NCBI GenBank assembly: GCA_934098665.1
Contig: CAKOOO010000018.1
Location: forward strand, 1 to 15,879
Direction: 5' to 3'
Source of the DNA: an uncultured Bacilli bacterium
GTDB lineage: Bacteria > Bacillota_I > Bacilli_A > RF39 > UBA660
DNA: 15,879 nt
A program made the translations under genes and the position numbers. Of this stretch, positions 13,640-15,879 are shown in pieces (position 1 is the first letter of the stretch; each line of letters starts with the position of its first letter). The notes under the pieces are model-generated. The model was not told where the DNA came from. It was given only the letters and a program-made list of their open reading frames with translations, and did no database searches.

Positions 13640-13675
13640 AAATAAATAAAAAAATCGAGTTATTTCGACTCGATT
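13640..13675 (-). terminator. Intrinsic terminator of spoVS
   Basis: AATCGAGT (13653-13660) and ACTCGATT (13668-13675) form an eight-pair stem with a seven-base loop. The minus strand then reads a long T-rich tract. The spoVS TAA stop lies across the loop edge, so one arm encodes the last residues of SpoVS. Confidence 0.8.
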
Positions 13676-13920
13676 ATTAATTTAATGGCAGTTTTCTTTT
13701 CACCGCCAATTTCTATATCAGAAAATGCCGGAATTATAACCAAATTATCCCCCATCGGAGCTACAAAACCACGAGCGATAGCCACTGCTTTTATTGCTTG
13801 ATTTAAACTTCCTGCTCCAACTGTTTGAATTTCAACACATTTTTTCTCTCTAAAAATATTAGCGATAGCCCCTGCAACTTTACTTGGATTAGATTTAGAT
13901 CCTACTTTTAATATTTCCAT
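13660..13920 (-). CDS. spoVS: Stage V sporulation protein S
   Basis: An 86-residue protein matching SpoVS along its whole length: MEILKVGSKSNPSKVAGAIANIFREKK, then VEIQTVGAGSLNQAIKAVAIARGFVAPMGDNLVIIPAFSDIEI and a final GGEKKTAIKLIIESK. SpoVS is a small Alba-like protein that affects septation, chromosome dynamics and spore coat assembly in B. subtilis; its biochemical role is unsettled. It is also found in some non-sporulating bacteria, so by itself it does not prove sporulation. GGAGG lies four bases upstream of the ATG. It follows a DUF308-like gene by 46 bases and is closed by a clear terminator. Confidence 0.96.
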   Translation of the reverse strand: MEILKVGSKSNPSKVAGAIANIFREKKCVEIQTVGAGSLNQAIKAVAIARGFVAPMGDNLVIIPAFSDIEIGGEKKTAIKLIIESK

Positions 13921-13966
13921 ATTGCCTCCATAATAAAGAATATGAAAATAGCAAAATAATATTACT

Positions 13967-14503
13967 TTAACTTTTTTTTGGAAGTTCGATTAAATAATAT
14001 ACAATTGGATCAAATAATTCTAAAATGCCATGAATAAAATAGAAAAATCCTATAACTAATACTTGCATAGTTGTTTCATAATATAAATTTATTGTACATA
14101 ATAAACCGGTTAAGATAAATAATACTAATGTAATAATTCTTAAAATATAAATTTTTTTCTTTCTATCGTGATAATAATCACATTTTTTTAATTTAATCAA
14201 ACTCATAAGAGTTACCCAAAAAAACAAAGTTAAAGCTAAATTTAAGGGATTTTTTTCAATATTTACAAGTCCAAGCAAAATTAATGTACATATGCTCGCT
14301 ATCATTGTGAATAAACCTTCATAATCTTTTGACTCATTTGTAAGTAAGAATTGAATTAAATTCATAATACCATAAAATGATAATACTCCCATAAAAATAT
14401 ATTTAATATTAACTATTTTTAATAAAGGGAATATTAATATTAAACTTCCTACTATAATTAATGACACTGCTGTTATTAAATCAACAATTTGTTTTCTTTT
14501 CAT
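13967..14503 (-). CDS. Multi-pass membrane protein of DUF308/HdeD-like type
   Basis: A 178-residue integral membrane protein with about six hydrophobic segments (near 9-28, 34-53, 62-80, 86-104, 118-138 and 146-170). The repeated arrangement of a glycine-containing helix followed by a short loop (VGSLILIFPLLKIVNIKYIFMGVLSFYGIMNLIQF, and later LVIGFFYFIHGILELFD) resembles DUF308/HdeD-family proteins, whose function is mostly unknown. The ATG overlaps the end of uppS by 23 bases with GGAGG five bases upstream, so it is co-transcribed and probably coupled with uppS. In many Bacillota cdsA occupies this place; this protein is too small and lacks the CdsA signature. Confidence 0.7.
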   Translation of the reverse strand: MKRKQIVDLITAVSLIIVGSLILIFPLLKIVNIKYIFMGVLSFYGIMNLIQFLLTNESKDYEGLFTMIASICTLILLGLVNIEKNPLNLALTLFFWVTLMSLIKLKKCDYYHDRKKKIYILRIITLVLFILTGLLCTINLYYETTMQVLVIGFFYFIHGILELFDPIVYYLIELPKKS

Positions 14504-15197
14504 TTAAACCTCCAAACCTTCTATCTTTATGATAAAAACTATCTATAATTTCATCTATTTCTTTATTTTTTAAATCAGGAAACAATGTATCTATAAAATA
14601 TATTTCTGCATATGTCATTTGATATAACATAAAATTACTTAATCTATGATCTCCACCAGTCCTTAACAGTATATCTATTGGAGGTAAATCATTATCTAAA
14701 AACTTATAAAAATCATCCCTGGAAATATTTTTATTTTCTTTACCATTTTTAATGCTTTCAAAATATCTTAAAGATGCCCTAATAATTTCCTCTTGACCAC
14801 CATAATTTAAACAAACATTAAGTATTGTGCCTTTATTATCCATTGTTTCTGTAACTATTTTATCCATTGATTTTATTACATCATCTCGAAGGCCATCTTT
14901 ACTTCCCGAAAATACTACTTTTATACCTTTTGTTTTCAATTTTGTAAATTTTTTTGTAAACATTTGAATAAATAAATCCATTAAATAATCAACTTCTTCT
15001 TTAGTTCTTTTAAAGTTATCTGTTGAAAAAGCATAGACACTTAATACATCTATTTTCAAATCATTAATATGACTAGCAATTTTTTCTAATGTACTTGCGC
15101 CTTTTTTATGTCCTAAACTACGTTTTAAGCCACGTTTTTGAGCCCAGCGACCATTTCCATCCATTATAATTGCAAAATGTCTTAATTTGTTTTCCAT
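14481..15197 (-). CDS. uppS: Isoprenyl (undecaprenyl) diphosphate synthase
   Basis: UppS is the cis-prenyltransferase that extends farnesyl-PP with isopentenyl-PP to the C55 carrier for peptidoglycan and other wall polymers. FAIIMDGNGRWAQKRGLKRSLGHKKG (8-33) holds the catalytic Asp13, Asn15 and Arg17. LSVYAFSTDNFKR, LNVCLNYGG, DILLRTGGDHRLSNFMLYQMTYAEIYF and RRFGGL complete the family pattern. The usual GGEHR is GGDHR, a conservative change close to the metal/pyrophosphate site. I start at the ATG at 15197 (AAGGA seven bases upstream), giving 238 residues and the family N-terminus; the ATG at 15212 lies between the -10 and that ribosome-binding site. It leads a unit with the DUF308-like gene and possibly spoVS. 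Confidence 0.95.
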   Translation of the reverse strand: MENKLRHFAIIMDGNGRWAQKRGLKRSLGHKKGASTLEKIASHINDLKIDVLSVYAFSTDNFKRTKEEVDYLMDLFIQMFTKKFTKLKTKGIKVVFSGSKDGLRDDVIKSMDKIVTETMDNKGTILNVCLNYGGQEEIIRASLRYFESIKNGKENKNISRDDFYKFLDNDLPPIDILLRTGGDHRLSNFMLYQMTYAEIYFIDTLFPDLKNKEIDEIIDSFYHKDRRFGGLNEKKTNC

Positions 15198-15216
15198 ATA
15201 TTTTTCCTTCATGAAT

Positions 15217-15244
15217 ATTATATATTATTTTTTTATTTTTTCAA
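15217..15244 (-). promoter_or_regulatory. Promoter of uppS
   Basis: On the minus strand TTGAAA (15244-15239), a 16-base spacer and a perfect TATAAT (15222-15217), then seven bases to AAGGAA and the uppS ATG at 15197. The start lies 19 bases after the -10, giving a very short leader. Confidence 0.65.
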
Positions 15245-15248
15245 ATAA

Positions 15249-15788
15249 TTAATTACATTTAACCATGGTATCATTTATAAATGCATTGGTAACTTCATTT
15301 GTTTGGCCTGAAATTCTAAAATTTGTAAGTCTTCCAAAAACAGGTAAATTAAATTCATAAAAGACAGTTACTCTAAATAATGTTGTACAATTACTTTGAT
15401 TTGTTATTTGTAAAACACAATAATCATATTTTACGTCCTCTTGAGCTACTTCAATTTTTTCACTATCAACATACAACCCATAACTAACTGTTTTTGTATT
15501 AGACATATTATAAACATTTGGATCTTGATAACAATTCCCTGAACCCTCATAATTACTATTTCTTAAATATGTATTCATAATATTAATTGAGCCAGTTATT
15601 TCTCTTCCTGATTTGTCAGTAGTCGTTAATCCTTCATATTTTTCAATAATACTAGATAACTCATTTTTTAATTTATATGTTTTTGAATAATTTAATGCCA
15701 TTACTAAAAATCCTGCGAATATTAATGTAAAGCAAGTTACAATCATAAATAACCAAGTTGAACCAACAGACTCTCTCAAAATAACCAC
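15249..15788 (-). CDS. TadE-like pseudopilin or related single-pass envelope protein (tentative)
   Basis: A 179-residue protein with a short N-terminus holding a glutamate (RESVGSTW), one transmembrane helix (about 12-32), a coil-like stretch (YSKTYKLKNELSSIIEKYEGL) and an ectodomain. The ectodomain has four cysteines (86, 124, 134, 178), so disulfides are possible. The C-terminal FYEFNLPVFGRLTNFRISGQTNEV resembles the closing strand region of TadE/TadG-like minor pilins of type IVc secretion loci. The start could be GTG at 15788 or TTG at 15779; AGAGGTGG lies four bases before the TTG, which favours the shorter form (176 residues). If TadE-like, other pilus genes would be expected just right of the window. 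Confidence 0.55.
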   Translation of the reverse strand: MVILRESVGSTWLFMIVTCFTLIFAGFLVMALNYSKTYKLKNELSSIIEKYEGLTTTDKSGREITGSINIMNTYLRNSNYEGSGNCYQDPNVYNMSNTKTVSYGLYVDSEKIEVAQEDVKYDYCVLQITNQSNCTTLFRVTVFYEFNLPVFGRLTNFRISGQTNEVTNAFINDTMVKCN

Positions 15789-15822
15789 CTCTTACTATAA
15801 ATAGTATAACACGTATAATGTT

Positions 15823-15870
15823 AAACATAAAGACTTCAAGTTAAAAATTTTGATTTCTTTATGTTTTTTG
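15823..15870 (+). terminator. Long inverted repeat, terminator-like, at right edge
   Basis: AAACATAAAGA (15823-15833) and TCTTTATGTTT (15856-15866) are perfect 11-base complements. An inner TCAA/TTGA pair lies across a symmetrical two-base internal loop. The plus strand then continues TTTG. It lies upstream of the minus-strand gene at 15249; it could end a minus-strand gene from outside the window, or fold in a leader. Direction is uncertain. Confidence 0.45.
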
Positions 15871-15879
15871 TTATTATAA

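Noticed and set aside
646..15197. Alternative genetic code (TGA as tryptophan), suggested by AT-rich Mollicutes-like composition
   Set aside because: TGA ends spoIIP and uppS at the expected places, and tryptophans in conserved motifs are encoded by TGG.
1..15879. CRISPR array, insertion sequence or prophage
   Set aside because: No regularly spaced repeats, transposase or integrase motifs, or phage structural genes were seen; composition looks even across the window.

Overview
The window is very AT-rich, gene-dense bacterial DNA. TGG encodes tryptophan and TGA is used as a stop (ends of spoIIP and uppS), so the code is standard table 11, not the Mycoplasma code. Sporulation genes (spoIIP, spoVS, a SpoIIIE/FtsK translocase) sit beside Bacillota housekeeping genes (lepA, tgt, queA, trmL, frr, uppS, sufB, ssb). 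This points to a spore-forming or ancestrally spore-forming low-GC Bacillota, perhaps an Erysipelotrichia/RF39-like gut Bacilli lineage. The lineage is an inference from gene content and composition only.

Layout. 1-2317 (minus): a pseudo-polysaccharide-deacetylase, spoIIP, a small membrane protein, and the 5' end of lepA. 2354-4703 (minus): separately terminated units for an Xre regulator, an SSB paralogue and a solitary sufB. 4806-5291 (plus): an unknown tail-anchored protein. 5301-7788 (minus): queA, tgt and a pilin-like small membrane protein, giving the queuosine tRNA-modification unit. 7887-11211 (plus): ftsK/spoIIIE, a membrane-anchored thioredoxin-fold protein without cysteines, and trmL, ending in a bidirectional terminator. 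11224-13613 (minus): a second cysteine-less thioredoxin-like protein, a DUF3298/RsiV-like protein, frr, and a membrane thioredoxin with CALC. 13660-15197 (minus): uppS, a DUF308-like membrane protein and spoVS. 15249-15788 (minus): a TadE-like pseudopilin.

Themes. Three genes deal with tRNA modification (queA, tgt, trmL) and two with translation (lepA, frr). The rest are mostly envelope and sporulation functions: undecaprenyl-PP synthesis, septal peptidoglycan hydrolysis, DNA translocation and many single-pass membrane proteins. Several of these have recognisable enzyme folds that have lost their catalytic residues.

The most striking non-coding signals are architectural. Several genes have a perfect TATAAT placed 6-8 bases before the Shine-Dalgarno sequence, so transcripts should begin at or next to the ribosome-binding site. 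Several intrinsic terminators place the stop codon of the gene they end in or at the edge of the hairpin loop, so one stem arm is coding. No rRNA, tRNA, CRISPR array, insertion sequence or clear riboswitch was seen, and no stretch over 300 bases lacks a gene.
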